DNA of 64,000 nt, from positions 16,524,501-16,588,500 of the forward strand of contig CATNEN010000039.1 of the NCBI GenBank assembly GCA_950097015.1, in the 5' to 3' direction. This document shows positions 45,881 through 58,384 of the stretch, in pieces. The translations under genes and the position numbers were made by a program. A model generated the notes under the pieces. That model was given only the letters and a program-made list of their open reading frames with translations, had not been told where the DNA came from and did no database searches. Numbering within the stretch: the stretch's first letter is position 1; every line of letters begins with the position of its first letter. The DNA is from Macrostomum hystrix (Eukaryota > Platyhelminthes > Macrostomidae).

Positions 45881-46634
45881 ATCCAACAACCAACTTGTCT
45901 GATTTCAACTTCAACTTAGATCAGTAATCACTTTTCTACGATTTTATATTCTTTTAAACAGATTTTCTACGACTTAACGGTAGAACAACCAACTCATTTT
46001 GCTGACCGTTTTTTATACCAAGGGGAGGGAATCCCGATGGTGTACTTGGCGATGGTGTACTTGGCGATGGTGTCCTGTGGTTGAGCTGCGCCTAATATTT
46101 AAAATGCTTGATCAGTGAAATTGGAGAAATTCGCGTCAGGGTGTCCATAGTGGCCTAGTTCCACCTGTTGTAGTCCTTGAAGGTCCAGCAAATCCGTCTA
46201 GATAAAGGTAGGTGACCACCGAAGACGGAGATGATGCAGGCACATTCGGGTGACATGCTGATGATTTTGAAGGCCTGGCAAGGCCGCACTGAGGCGCAGT
46301 GCTAATTTGTGTATTGGGGTGTATGAAATACACTTTTGGAAAAAATCAGACCTTCGGCCAGAAACATTGAATATCTCGACGGTCCGAAGAGCTGGTGACT
46401 CTTGGCCCGTGTTCTTGAGTTTCGTGTGCTTGCGTTGCTCCTTTCGGGTGCAGCAAAAATTGTTGGAGAACATTCCTCCCCTATTGGTAGTTCTACTGTT
46501 AACAGCGCAAAAAATGTACTCGTACTTTTTAAAGCAAGTCTCCCTTAATTCATTAATTGTTTTCTTGGAATTCCCAGGAATCTAGATTCTGATTATGATC
46601 TTAGTTTTTGATTAAAAACTTCAGTATCTGATTC
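45881..46634. other. GALC 3' flank, no firm gene
   Basis: No AATAAA close to the stop. A GC-richer stretch at 46136-46480 has short open frames on both strands, none recognisable; it could be a decayed exon or transposon piece. GTACTTGGCGATGGTGT is repeated twice at about 46040-46072. Confidence 0.4.
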
Positions 46635-48018
46635 CTATGCTTCAGGATCTGATTCCTATACTTCAGTATCTGATTCCTATACTTCAGGATCTGATTCCTA
46701 AACTTCAGGATCTGATTCCTATGCTTCAGGATCTGATTCCTATACTTCAGTATCTGATTCCTATACTTCAGGATCTGATTCCTATACTTCAGGATCTGAT
46801 TCCTAAACTTCAGGATCTGATTCCTATACTTCAGTATCTGATTCCTATACTTCAGGATCTGATTCCTAAACTTCAGGATCTGATTCCTAAACTTCAGGAT
46901 CTGATTCCTATGCTTCAGGATCTGATTCCTAAACTTCAGGATCTGATTCCTAAACTTCAGTATCTGATTCCTAAACTTCAGGATCTGATTCCTAAACTTC
47001 AGGATCTGATTCCTATGCTTCAGGATCTGATTCCTATGCTTCAGGATCTGATTCCTATGCTTCAGGATCTGATTCCTATGCTTCAGGATCTGATTCCTAT
47101 GCTTCAGGATCTGATTCCTATGCTTCAGGATCTGATTCCTATGCTTCAGGATCTGATTCCTAAACTTCAGGATCTGATTCCTATGCTTCAGGATCTGATT
47201 CCTTTACTTCAGGATCTGATTCCTAAACTTCAGGATCTGATTCCTAAACTTCAGGATCTGATTCCTAAACTTCAGGATCTGATTCCTAAACTTCAGGATC
47301 TGATTCCTATGCTTCAGGATCTGATTCCTATGCTTCAGGATCTGATTCCTAAACTTCAGGATCTAATTCCTAAACTTCATGATCTGATTCCTAAACTTCA
47401 GGATCTGATTCCTAAACTTCAGGATCTGATTCCTAAACTTCAGGATCTGATTCCTATGCTTCAGGATCTGATTCCTATGCTTCAGGATTTGATTCCTTTA
47501 CTTCAGGATCTGATTCCTAAACTTCATGATCTGATTCCTAAACTTCAGGATCTGATTCCTATGCTTCAGGATCTGATTCCTAAACTTCAGGATCTGATTC
47601 CTAAACTTCAGGATCTGATTCCTAAACTTCAGGATCTGATTCCTATGCTTCAGGATCTGATTCCTAAACTTCAGGATCTGATTCCTAAACTTCAGGATCT
47701 GATTCCTAAACTTCAGGATCTGATTCCTATGCTTCAGGATCTGATTCCTTTACTTCAGGATCTGATTCCTTTACTTCAGGATCTGATTCCTAAACTTCAG
47801 GATCTGATTCCTAAACTTCAGGATCTGATTCCTAAACTTCAGGATCTGATTCCTATGCTTCAGGATCTGATTCCTAAACTTCAGGATCTGATTCCTATGC
47901 TTCAGGATCTGATTCCTATGCTTCAGGATCTGATTCCTTTACTTCAGGATCTGATTCCTAAACTTCAGGATCTGATTCCTATGCTTCAGGATCTGATTCC
48001 TAAACTTCAGGATCTGAT
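46635..48018. repeat. 21-bp minisatellite
   Basis: About 66 units of CTTCAGGATCTGATTCCTAA with a variable triplet (AAA, ATG, TTA, ATA). The 21-bp period keeps the frame, giving a perfect artefactual LQDLIPK/M repeat over 460 codons. The variable codon position is the same in all units. Confidence 0.95.
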
Positions 48019-48059
48019 CGCAATTTTTGCAGACAAATTTTTGTTTATCAAATTTTAAT

Positions 48060-48837
48060 TCGGCAATTGTTCATCGCTTTTTTGCAAATTTATTTTGGAA
48101 AAATAATCAAATGTTTCACATGATTAGCCATGCTATTTTAGAACTTACTTATTCTACAGTAATATTCTGAGTAACACTCGATCTTCATGTATTTGAAAAT
48201 CTCTGATTGTGCCAACCTCAGTAAATTGTATTTTATCTCAAAATTTTCTAATTCTCTACTGTGAGTAGGGTAGTGCGAATTTTTTTGCCAAAATGGTTAC
48301 CACAAATTTCTTTTACTTTAGCATAAAAAAATTAAAGAAAATTGACAACGACGATTGTAAAATGTAGCAAAAACTAGCTATTTAATCATCTCTTTGACTT
48401 ATTCATTTTTCCTAACTGAATTGGAAAACCAAGTTTTGCTAAGTAAAGGTACAAAAATACATGACCTTATTAGGTTTGAGTTTCAATCAGGAAAACATGT
48501 TTATATTATCTAGATTGTGTATAACTGGCCAATTAGGGCGGACAATGCAAGTTTCATCAGCGCCGTTTCTTTTTGTAAAGTAAAACCTGCTTTTACCTAT
48601 TCCATCTACCTTCCTCCCTCGTCACACGTGAGTATTCTGTGCATTTTTTCATCCTAAATCTCTTGCTTTTCTTGTAAACAGAAGTGGAAAAGTTCGTCTT
48701 ATTTTCGCGTGTTGATTGTAGTTCTGAGCATTTTGTTGTCAATATTCTTTTTGTGATTTGATGTTTAAAGGTGCACTTGCAAAGAGAGATCAGCAAACGA
48801 GGCTATGAGAAATTGGGTTGATAAGACAGTAGTGGAT
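48060..48837. other. AT-rich spacer, no gene seen
   Basis: No coding signal between two large arrays. Confidence 0.4.
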
Positions 48838-51800
48838 CTAGAGGAGACAGTGGATAGGGAAGATTGGTCGGGAGAGAGACAGCTGATGGGGAAGATTGAT
48901 CGGGAGAGAGACAGCTGATGGGGAAGATTGATCGGGAAAGAGACAGCTGATGGGGAAGATTGATCGGGAAAGAGACAGCTGATGGGGAAGATTGATCGGG
49001 AGAGAGACAGCTGATGGGGAAGATTGATCGGGAGAGAGACAGCTGATGGGGAAGATTGATCGGGAAAGAGACAGCTGATGGGGAAGATTGATCGGGAGAG
49101 AGACAGCTGATGGGGAAGATTGATCGGGAGAGAGACAGCTGATGGGAAAGATTGATCGGGAAAGAGACAGCTGATGGGAAAGATTGATCGGGAAAGAGAC
49201 AGCTGATGGGGAAGATTGATCGGGAAAGAGACAGCTGATGGGGAAGATTGATCGGGAAAGAGACAGCTGATGAGGAAGATTGATCGGGAAAGAGACAGCT
49301 GATGGGGAAGATCGATCCGGAGAGAGACAGCTGATGGGGAAGATTGATCGGGAGAGAGCTGATGGGGAAGATTGATCGGGAAAGAGACAGCTGATGGGGA
49401 AGATTGATCGGGAAAGAGACAGCTGATGGGGAAGATTGATCGGGAAAGAGACAGCTGATGAGGAAGATTGATCGGGAAAGAGACAGCTGATGGGGAAGAT
49501 TGATCGGGAGAGAGACAGCTGATGGGGAAGATTGGTCGGGAGAGAGACAGCTGATGGGGAAGATTGATCGGGAGAGAGACAGCTGATGGGGAAGATTGAT
49601 CGGGAAAGAGACAGCTGATGAGGAAGATTGATCGGGAAAGAGACAGCTGATGGGGAAGATTGGTCGGGAGAGAGACACCTGATGGGGAAGATTGATCGGG
49701 AGAGAGACAGCTGATGGGGAAGATTGGTCGGGAGAGAGACAGCTGATGGGGAAGATTGATCGGGAGAGAGACAGCTGATGGGGAAGATTGATCGGGAGAG
49801 AGACAGCTGATGGGGAAGATTGATCGGGAAAGAGACAGCTGATGGGGAAGATTGATCGGCAAAGAGACAGCTGATGAGGAAGATTGATCGGGAAAGAGAC
49901 AGCTGATGGGGAAGATTGGTCGGGAGAGAGACAGCTGATGGGGAAGATTGATCGGGAGAGAGACAGCTGATGGGGAAGATTGATCGGGAAAGAGACAGCT
50001 GATGGGGAAGATTGGTCTGGAGAGAGACAGCTGATGGGGAAGATTGATCGGGAGAGAGACAGCTGATGGGGAAGATCGATCGGGAGAGAGACAGCTGATG
50101 AGGAAGATTGATCGGGAGAGAGACACCTGATGGGGAAGATTGATCGGGAGAGAGACAGCTGATGGGGAAGATTGGTCGGGAGAGAGACACCTGATGGGGA
50201 AGATTGATCGGGAGAGAGACAGCTGATGGGGAAGATTGGTCGGGAGAGAGACAGCTGATGGGGAAGATTGATCGGGAGAGAGACAGCTGATGGGGAAGAT
50301 TGGTCGGGAGAGAGACAGCTGATGGGGAAGATTGATCGGGAAAGAGACAGCTGATGGGGAAGATCGATCCGGAGAGAGACAGCTGATGGGGAAGATTGAT
50401 CGGGAGAGAGCTGATGGGGAAGATTGATCGGGAAAGAGACAGCTGATGGGGAAGATCGATCGGGAGAGAGACAGCTGATGGGGAAGATCGATCGGGAGAG
50501 AGACAGCTGATGGGGAAGATTGGTCGGGAGAGAGACACCTGATGGGGAAGATTGATCGGGAGAGAGACAGCTGATGGGGAAGATTGGTCGGGAGAGAGAC
50601 ACCTGATGGGGAAGATTGATCGGGAGAGAGACAGCTGATGGGGAAGATTGGTCGGGAGAGAGACAGCTGATGGGGAAGATTGATCGGGAAAGAGACAGCT
50701 GATGGGGAAGATTGATCGGGAAAGAGACAGCTGATGGGGAAGATCGATCCGGAGAGAGACAGCTGATGGGGAAGATTGATCGGGAGAGAGCTGATGGGGA
50801 AGATTGATCGGGAAAGAGACAGCTGATGGGAAAGATTGATCGGGAAAGAGACAGCTGATGGGGAAGATTGATCGGGAAAGAGACAGCTGATGGGAAAGAT
50901 TGATCGGGAAAGAGACAGCTGATGGGGAAGATTGGTCGGGAGAGAGACACCTGATGGGGAAGATTGATCGGGAGAGAGACAGCTGATGGGGAAGATTGGT
51001 CGGGAGAGAGACAGCTGATGGGGAAGATTGATCGGGAGAGAGACAGCTGATGGGGAAGATTGGTCGGGAGAGAGACAGCTGATGGGGAAGATTGATCGGG
51101 AAAGAGACAGCTGATGGGGAAGATCGATCCGGAGAGAGACAGCTGATGGGGAAGATTGATCGGGAGAGAGCTGATGGGGAAGATTGATCGGGAAAGAGAC
51201 AGCTGATGGGGAAGATTGATCGGGAAAGAGACAGCTGATGGGGAAGATCGATCGGGAAAGAGACAGCTGATGGGGAAGATCGATCGGGAGAGAGACAGCT
51301 GATGGGGAAGATTGATCGGGAAAGAGACAGCTGATGGGGAAGATTGATCGGGAAAGAGACAGCTGATGGGGAAGATTGATCGGGAAAGAGACAGCTGATG
51401 GGGAAGATTGATCGGGAAAGAGACAGCTGATGGGGAAGATTGATCGGGAAAGAGACAGCTGATGGGGAAGATCGATCGAGAGAGAGACAGCTGATGGGGA
51501 AGATCGATCGGGAGAGAGACAGCTGATGGGGAAGATTGATCGGGAAAGAGACAGCTGATGGGGAAGATCGATCGAGAGAGAGACAGCTGATGGGGAAGAT
51601 TGATCGGGAAAGAGACAGCTGATGGGGAAGATCGTTCGGGAAAGAGACAGCTGATGGGGAAGATCGATCGGGAGAGAGACAGCTGATGGGGAAGATCGAT
51701 CGGGAGAGAGACAGCTGATAGGGAAGATTGATCGGGAGAGAGCTGATGGGGAAGATTGATCGGGAAAGAGACAGCTGATGGGGAAGATCGATCGGGAGAG

Positions 51801-51900
51801 AGACAGCTGATGGGGAAGATCGATCGGGAGAGAGACAGCTGATGGGGAAGATTGATCGGGAAAGAGACAGCTGATGGGGAAGATTGGTTGGGAGAGAGAC
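48838..51900. repeat. 32-bp minisatellite with 380-bp higher-order repeats
   Basis: About 95 units of 32 bases with core GACAGCTGATGGGGAAGATT followed by GATCGGGAAAGA. Variants: GGTCGG, CGATCCGG, AGAGAG/AAGAGA, GAGGAAG, and CACCTG for CAGCTG. A 28-base unit lacking four bases (GAGAGCTGATG) occurs near 49350, 50401, 50781, 51161 and 51732, three of them exactly 380 bases apart. The minus strand has no stops in the unit, so artefactual frames of over 1000 codons run through it. The last 100 bases (to 51990) decay to GGAAGACAGACAATCTGGAT units. Confidence 0.95.
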
Positions 51901-51990
51901 AGTCTGGATTGGGAAGACAGACAATCTGGATTGGGAAGACAGACAATCTGGTTTGGGAAGACGGACAGTATATTGGGAAGATCGATTTAG

Positions 51991-52904
51991 AAATTGTTTT
52001 TGTGAGACGGGTTAACAAAAAAATTAGTTTATTGTTTAATAATTTAAGCAAAAACATGGATTTTTAATGAAGCGGTTCTTTTGTCACGAATAGCGAATGA
52101 ATTAATTCAGGAAGGAAAATCTCATGGATAACAATAGAAATGGCAGTCAAGTTAGTTTATTAAAACACTGGCAATATTTCCAAACATTCGAGTGTCGTTA
52201 GAAAAGCCAATTTTCCCGGCCTCGAGGTGTGAAATTTCTGCCTCTAATTTCGGTGTTGAGTTTTCACGAGCGGAAATGAGATTTTCCTAAAATGAAAACT
52301 TTGGGGGGAGTAAAATATATTTTTTTCTATTAAATCCTCTTTTTAGGATATGGAAGAAATTTAATAAAAATCCTTGTGGAATTATTTGGCGCAGTCGTGA
52401 TTTATTATTCTATGCTAGTAGCCAGTTTTTCAATTAGTCTTTGGCGGAAGAAAGGTGTCACTTTTCAACAGTTTTTTATATAAAATGATAAAATAGTAAT
52501 ATGAAACTGCTAAAATTACTATTTTTATTAACCTCAAGTCAATGCCTTAGTTTGCGATCCGCATGAATGAGCCAATAGGGATTAGCTTTTTTTCGCATGA
52601 AAATATGTTAGTAACTTTTATGGCTTATAACTAGCAGAGCGCTAATCCTATTGACTTGTTGTACAACATTTCGAGATTGAAGAATAGTGTATTTTTGTTT
52701 TTACTCTTGTATTTTATGTTTTGTCATGCATAGGCTGCATGCATGATCTATAATCAGCAATGGAATATTGAAAGGTGGCAATTCTACGCAAGCCTTCTTT
52801 TGTCTATTTCTGTTCCTTTTCTGGGAATTCAGAAATCCTTTTATTTTACTTAACAATGTGCGCTTAGTTCTTCAACTCTAATTAGTGCTAGAGGGTGAAA
52901 CAAG
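51991..52904. other. AT-rich spacer, no gene seen
   Basis: No coding signal or repeat recognised. Confidence 0.4.
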
Positions 52905-53705
52905 AAGGAGATAATGTGGGAGAAGGATGAGATTATGTGGGAGAAGGATGAGATTATGTGAGAGAAGGATGAGATTATGTGAGAGAAGGATGAGATAATG
53001 TGAGAGAAGGATGAGATTATGTGAGAGAAGGATGAGATAATGTGAGAGAAGGATGAGATTATGTGAGAGAAGGATGAGATTATGTGGGAGAAGGATGAGA
53101 TAATGTGGGAGAAGGATGAGATTATGTGAGAGAAGGATGAGATTATGTGAGAGAAGGATGAGATTATGGGAGAGAAGGATGAGATTATGGGAGAGAAGGA
53201 TGAGATTATGGGAGAGAAGGATGAGATTATGTGAGAGAAGGATGAGATTATGTGAGAGAAGGATGAGATTATGTGAGAGAAGGATGAGATTATGTGAGAG
53301 AAGGATGAGATTATGTGAGAGAAGGATGATATCATGGGAGAGAAGGATAAGATTATGGGAGAGAAAGGGTGTGAGATGGTGTGAGAAAGGGATGAGATTG
53401 TGTGGGAAAAGTATGAGATGGTGTCAGAAATGGATGAGATGGTGTGAGAAAAGGATGAGATGGTGTCAGAAAGGGATGAGATGGTGTGAGAAAAGGATGA
53501 GATGGTGTGAGAAAGGGATGAGATGGTGTGGGAAAAGTATGAGATGGTGTCAGAAAGGGATGAGATGGTGTGAGAAAAGAATGAGATGGTGTGAGAAAAG
53601 GATGAGATGGTGTGAGAAAAGTATGAGATGGTGTTATAAAAGGATGAGATGGTGTGAGAAAATGATTATATTATGTGTAGAGAAGGATGAGATTGTCTGA
53701 GAGAA
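52905..53705. repeat. Two adjoining 21-bp minisatellites
   Basis: 52905-53350 is built of GATGAGATTATGTGAGAGAA units (about 21). 53355-53700 is built of related GATGGTGTGAGAAAAGGA units (about 16). The shift from ATTATG to GGTGTG suggests one array with two homogenised halves. Both are purine-rich on the plus strand. Confidence 0.93.
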
Positions 53706-54994
53706 TAATATGCTGCATATTTCTGAGCCCTGTGATCATCGCACAAATCAGAATTGAGTGCACATGAGATTAGACTCAATATTTATTTCGTCGTTGCTGA
53801 TATACTTTTGTATTGTATAGTCTGTCCACTAAATTAACTCTGTATTGATAATAAATATTATCAATGAGTTTGAGAACAGTGAGTTGGGAAAACAAGATCA
53901 GCTCAGCTTTATGGGAAAGTTTGTTGACATTGTCGAACGAACCTCGTGGACTGGGCAAACATGGCTGGGGCGGGTTAGTTTTCGCCGCGATGATCATCCG
54001 TCCTGACGGACAAAACTGAGACTTGAGTTGTGTTGACTCAAGGCAACCCAAGTGGGTCGAACGATGAGTTTGGCCGGCGAATGCGTGACTGTGCTTGCTG
54101 AGTGAATTGTTTAACCAAGAACTGGGGATCTGTGTTGGTGAAAGACGCATTGGGAAGATCCCTGTAGTGCGGTTCAGTATGGGGACAGGAAGGTTTTGGT
54201 AACTATGGGAGAGGAGTAGTTAGGGGTGGAGAGAATAGAGAAGAGGATTAGTGTGTTAACGTTGAGGATGAGAGGAGAGAGCAGTGGATAGGCGGTATGT
54301 GGGGATAGGAGATAAGATGAGAATAGTAATAAAATAAATAATTGTAATAAAAACAGGATTTATGTCAGATTTTCCGTGTTTCTTTGAAGCCTCTGACCTT
54401 TTGGATTCAAGTTAGATTTCTGTGTCCTGTTCTCATTTTTATTTAGGTAAGGAAATTAGTTCTCTTTCGAAGCAAAACCTAGCTTCCTCATTAAAATGTG
54501 AAAGTCTCGCGGCAAGGTCAGATGCTGTGATTCTACGAGTATAATTTATTTGTTATGCCCTAATTTAGCTGTTGTCGTGCGTTTTAACGAACACAATGCA
54601 TAAAGTGCTTTAGATCATTTCTTAGGGTCTTGAAGGGTGAAAAACAACTTTTTTTCCTGTCTTTGAGCGCCAGTTCTCAATCAGATTTTATTGACTATAT
54701 GTTTACATTTCTTCCCCATCTTTACAGCCTGAGAAGCTGTCTTGAAGCAGGTGTTTGTTGAGCAGCAGATAAATTGCACCTATAAAAGAAGGAAGCAGAC
54801 AGGTGCGTAATTTAATTGCTCTTCTAGTTGCTGCTTGATTGCATAAATTTTGCTCCTAATAAACTTCTACTTAGTTATTTTGTCTCGAACTATAAAATGC
54901 AAAGTTGCACTTCTTAGCCCGACTAATACATCATTTTCTAACTCGAGATTTATAGATGCAGTATAGAATGATTTGACAAATTCACTTTCTGGTC
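53706..54994. other. Spacer, no firm gene
   Basis: A GC-richer patch at 53880-54180 has an open minus-strand frame of 124 codons with no recognisable domain. From 54180 to 54320 it is purine-rich (GGGGATAGGAGATAAGATG). Nothing else is seen. Confidence 0.35.
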
Positions 54995-55240
54995 TCCCCA
55001 AATGTACACTCTTTGAAAAACCAAGCACCCACCTCACTCCTTTTGAATTGTACACTCTGACAAGCCAAACACCCACCTCACTCCTTCCGAAATGTACACT
55101 GACAAACCAAACAGCCACCTCACTCCTTCCGAAATGTACACTGACAAACCAAACAACCTCCTCACTCCTTCCGAAATGTACACTGACAAACCAAACACCC
55201 ACCTCACTCCTTCCGTAATGTACACCCACCTCACTCCTCC
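54995..55240. repeat. ~42-bp minisatellite
   Basis: Five to six units of CACCTCACTCCTTCCGAAAT followed by GTACACTGACAAACCAAACA. It shares the GTACACT..CCAAACA core with the GALC intron 7 array at 42865-43165. Confidence 0.9.
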
Positions 55241-56115
55241 TGACACAAGGCCAACGCTTATCTTTATCACACATTTACGTTCTTAAAGTAAAGGTGATTG
55301 AATTTATGTACATATTGAAAATGCTCAGATGTTTAGTAAAGCTTGTAACAAAAGCTTAGCTTTCCGTTCAACGATTTTTTTCTAAAATGTACATTCACTG
55401 TACGTCCTCAATGATTAATTTAGTACCTCTCATTCTGCCACCTTGCTAGTAAATCTACATAACTTCTAAGCGGCAGTCACTAAATCGATGAAAGTTCTTG
55501 TCGGTTTCCAACTAATTTTCGATTTTCTGCTAGCAGCAGAACATTTTCTTCCAGGAAAGATGAAGCATCAACTAGATAGAACTCAACGGATGGGAATCTG
55601 GTTTCCTTTTTTGTTATAACGCGATAATCAATGAAGGATCGTTTCTTGAAGTTGCATGGACTGCAAAAAATGTCTTAGGCAGTGAGAGCTCACGAACTCT
55701 TAAACGGAAGGAAAGATATTTCAATCAAGTCCGATAAAACAGCTGTAGAAAGGAAAAGAAATTTGGTTCGGTCTCGTTGGATTTAGAATTTCGAGCACTT
55801 CAAATATTGGGTTTTCAAACGATTTCGGTTTCTGAACCCTAGTTCTTGCTGTACTGACTTTATAGTACACGCGGAATAAGTTGCAAAAGTTTTTCAGTAT
55901 AAATAGTTATGCTCCTATTAACTAGTACGAGTACACTGTGTCAGCATGAGGCTTTGGACTAGCTGAAAACTAATTTAATTATTAATGTCAAAGTAACGAA
56001 TAGATTGCGAGCGCCGTTGTAAGAGATGGAGCTGCTTTTCCAGAAACTTTGCACCGGATGAAACAGGCTTTTGGTGCACGAAACAGATTTTAGCGGCAAG
56101 ATGTAAGATGTGGGA
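55241..56115. other. Spacer, no gene seen
   Basis: AT-rich, no coding signal. Confidence 0.4.
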
Positions 56116-56512
56116 TTTGTTTATTACTACAGACGCATTAGTGAGATTACAGAATCTGTAATCTGAATCTGAGATTACAGACTTAGTAAGATTACAGATT
56201 CAGTGAGATTACAGATTCAGTAAGATTACAGACTCAGTGACATTACAGATTCAGTGACATTACAGACTCAGTGAGATTACAGACTCAGTGACATTACAGA
56301 TTCAGTGAGATTACAGATTCAGTGAGATTACAGATTCAGTGAGATTACAGACTCAGTGAGATTACAGACTCAGTGACATTACAGATTCAGTGAGATTACA
56401 GACTCAGTGACATTACAGACTCAGTGAGATTACAGATTCAGTGAGATTACAGATTCAGTGACATTACAAACTCAGTGACATTACAGACTCAGTGAGATTA
56501 CAGACTCATACA
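56116..56512. repeat. 17-bp minisatellite
   Basis: About 21 units of GATTACAGATTCAGTGA with GATT/CATT and TTC/CTC variants. Confidence 0.93.
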
Positions 56513-57075
56513 TGCGTTGTGATTAGAAATTAGATCCAAATTTTAGAGCCGTGAAGAATGAAATACAGGCGTATGATATTGTTGAAATTAGCATCGAAAG
56601 CTTCAAACAAAAATGTTTTTTTACTGTAATTTATTTTTCTAACAGACAGTGATAAGCTACGGCGCTGAAGACCAAAATACAAGATGGATTGATTGATTGA
56701 CTGATTGACGAAAACATGGCACATGACAGGTTAAACACAGACTAGACTGACGCGTCTATAGAAGAACGATCTACATGTAGTTTGAATTAGTCTAACAAAA
56801 TGCTTTGTGTAAACATCTCGACAACAGTTGAGCATACCTGCTACAGGGTATGCTCAGCTTGTCGGTGAGACGGAATTAAGGGCGGAGGATGGGGTGGGGT
56901 AAGCAAGGTAGCCAGACAAAAATCTAAGAAACTCAATACCTTTGACTCAAGGAAGAATGAAAATGTGAAATAAATTGCTACTTATTAATGACGAGAAGTT
57001 TCTTTTTTCGCAATTTATTTTGCGTTCGAGAAAGGTGACACCTTATCAGCTGGCAGTGTGCAAGATAATAATTCC
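56513..57075. other. Spacer, no gene seen
   Basis: No coding signal. An imperfect palindrome AGCATACCTGCTACAGGGTATGCT occurs near 56832 (written as arms AGCATACC / GGTATGCT). Confidence 0.35.
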
Positions 57076-57970
57076 TTCAAGATTGAAGGAGAGAAGAAGG
57101 GAGATTGAAGGAGAGAAGAAGGGAGATTGAAGGAGAGAAGTAGGTAGATCGAAGGAGAGAAGTAGGGAGATCGAAGGAGAGGAAGGGAGATTGAAGGAGA
57201 GGAAAGGAGATTGAAGGAGAGAAGAAGGGATATTGTAGGAGAGAAGAAGGGAGATTGAAGGAGAGAAGTAGGTAGATCGAAGGAGAGAAGTAGGGAGATC
57301 GAAGGAGAGAAGTAGGGAGATCGAAGGAGAGGAAGGGAGATTGAAGGAGAGAAGAAGGGATATTGTAGGAGAGAAGAAGGAAGATTGAAGGAGAGAAGTA
57401 GTGAGATCGAAGGAGAGGAAGGGAGATTGAAGGAGAGAAGTAGGGATGTTGTAGGAGAGAAGTAGGGAGGTTGTAGGAGAGAAGTAGGTAGATTTTATGG
57501 AGAGAAGTAGGGAGATTGAAGGAGAGAAGAAGGGAGATTGAAGGAGAGAAGAAGGGAGATTGAAGGAGAGAAGAAGGGAGATTGAAGGAGAGAAGTATGG
57601 AGATTGAAGGAGAGAAGTAGGGAGGTTGTAGGAGAGAAGTAGGGAGATTGAAGGAGAGAAGAAGGGAGATTGAAGGAGAGAAGAAGGGAGATTGAAGGAG
57701 AGAAGAAGGGAGATTGAAGGAGAGAAGTATGGAGATTGAAGGAGAGAAGTAGGGAGGTTGTAGGAGAGAAGTAGGGAGGTTATAGGAGAGAAGTAGGTAG
57801 ATTTGATGGAGAGAAGTAGGGAGATTGAAAGAGAGAAGTAGGGAGGTTATAGGAGAGAAGTAGGTAGATTTGATGGAGAGAAGTAGGGAGATTGAAAGAG
57901 AGAAGTAGGGAGGTTGTAGGAGAGAAGTAGAGAGATTAAAGGGCAGAAGTAGGTAGATTGATGGAGAGAA
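57076..57970. repeat. ~22-bp purine-rich minisatellite
   Basis: About 40 units of GATTGAAGGAGAGAAGAAGG with GTAGG, GTTGTAGG and TTTGATGG variants. The strand is almost wholly purine, so triplex or H-DNA formation is conceivable. Block duplications (for example around 57505-57640 and 57640-57770) are visible. Confidence 0.93.
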
Positions 57971-58380
57971 GTAGGGAATTAGGGAGTTGTGCCAAAAGTA
58001 CCATTGATTTGTTCTGCGCTCGAAATTAAAACAAGCCTTTGAATTTTTCCCTACAAACGTAGAAACTTTCTGTGAAAAAAGTTAGTTTGGCTTTCTTGTC
58101 ATTTTTTTCTTTGAGAAAAAAGGTTTCACTAGCACTTCAGTTGCCTAATCATCTGAACATAGTGCTTCAACCTAGTGCTCCTGGCATAACTCAAGGTAGA
58201 CTCTTAAAGTGGACAAGAGATGCCTAATTATTTTGAACATTTAGGCGAATAACATGTCTGAGAAAGTGATCCACTTATTAGCACATCGAGCCTCTGTTTA
58301 GCAGTAGGAGATTTTCATTTACTTTTTCATAATTCTTCTCCTAAAAGTTCAACTTTCAATTATCCTCAGTTTTAGAGACT
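57971..58380. other. Spacer, no gene seen
   Basis: AT-rich, no coding signal. Confidence 0.35.
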
Positions 58381-58384
58381 TCAG

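Noticed and set aside
46136-46585. Short overlapping ORFs downstream of GALC
   Set aside because: Several frames on both strands are equally open, none with a recognisable motif.
46637-48058. 473-codon LQDLIPK/M repeat protein
   Set aside because: It is a perfect 21-bp minisatellite with no upstream promoter or non-repetitive domain; length multiple of three explains the open frame.
48803-52057. Open minus-strand frames of over 1000 codons (SFPINLPHQLS-type repeats)
   Set aside because: They are the 32-bp minisatellite read through; the unit lacks stops on that strand and cycles through all frames every 96 bases. No unique protein sequence is attached.
53776-54150. 124-codon minus-strand ORF
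   Set aside because: No domain, no splice context and no similarity I recognise; may be chance or a decayed element.
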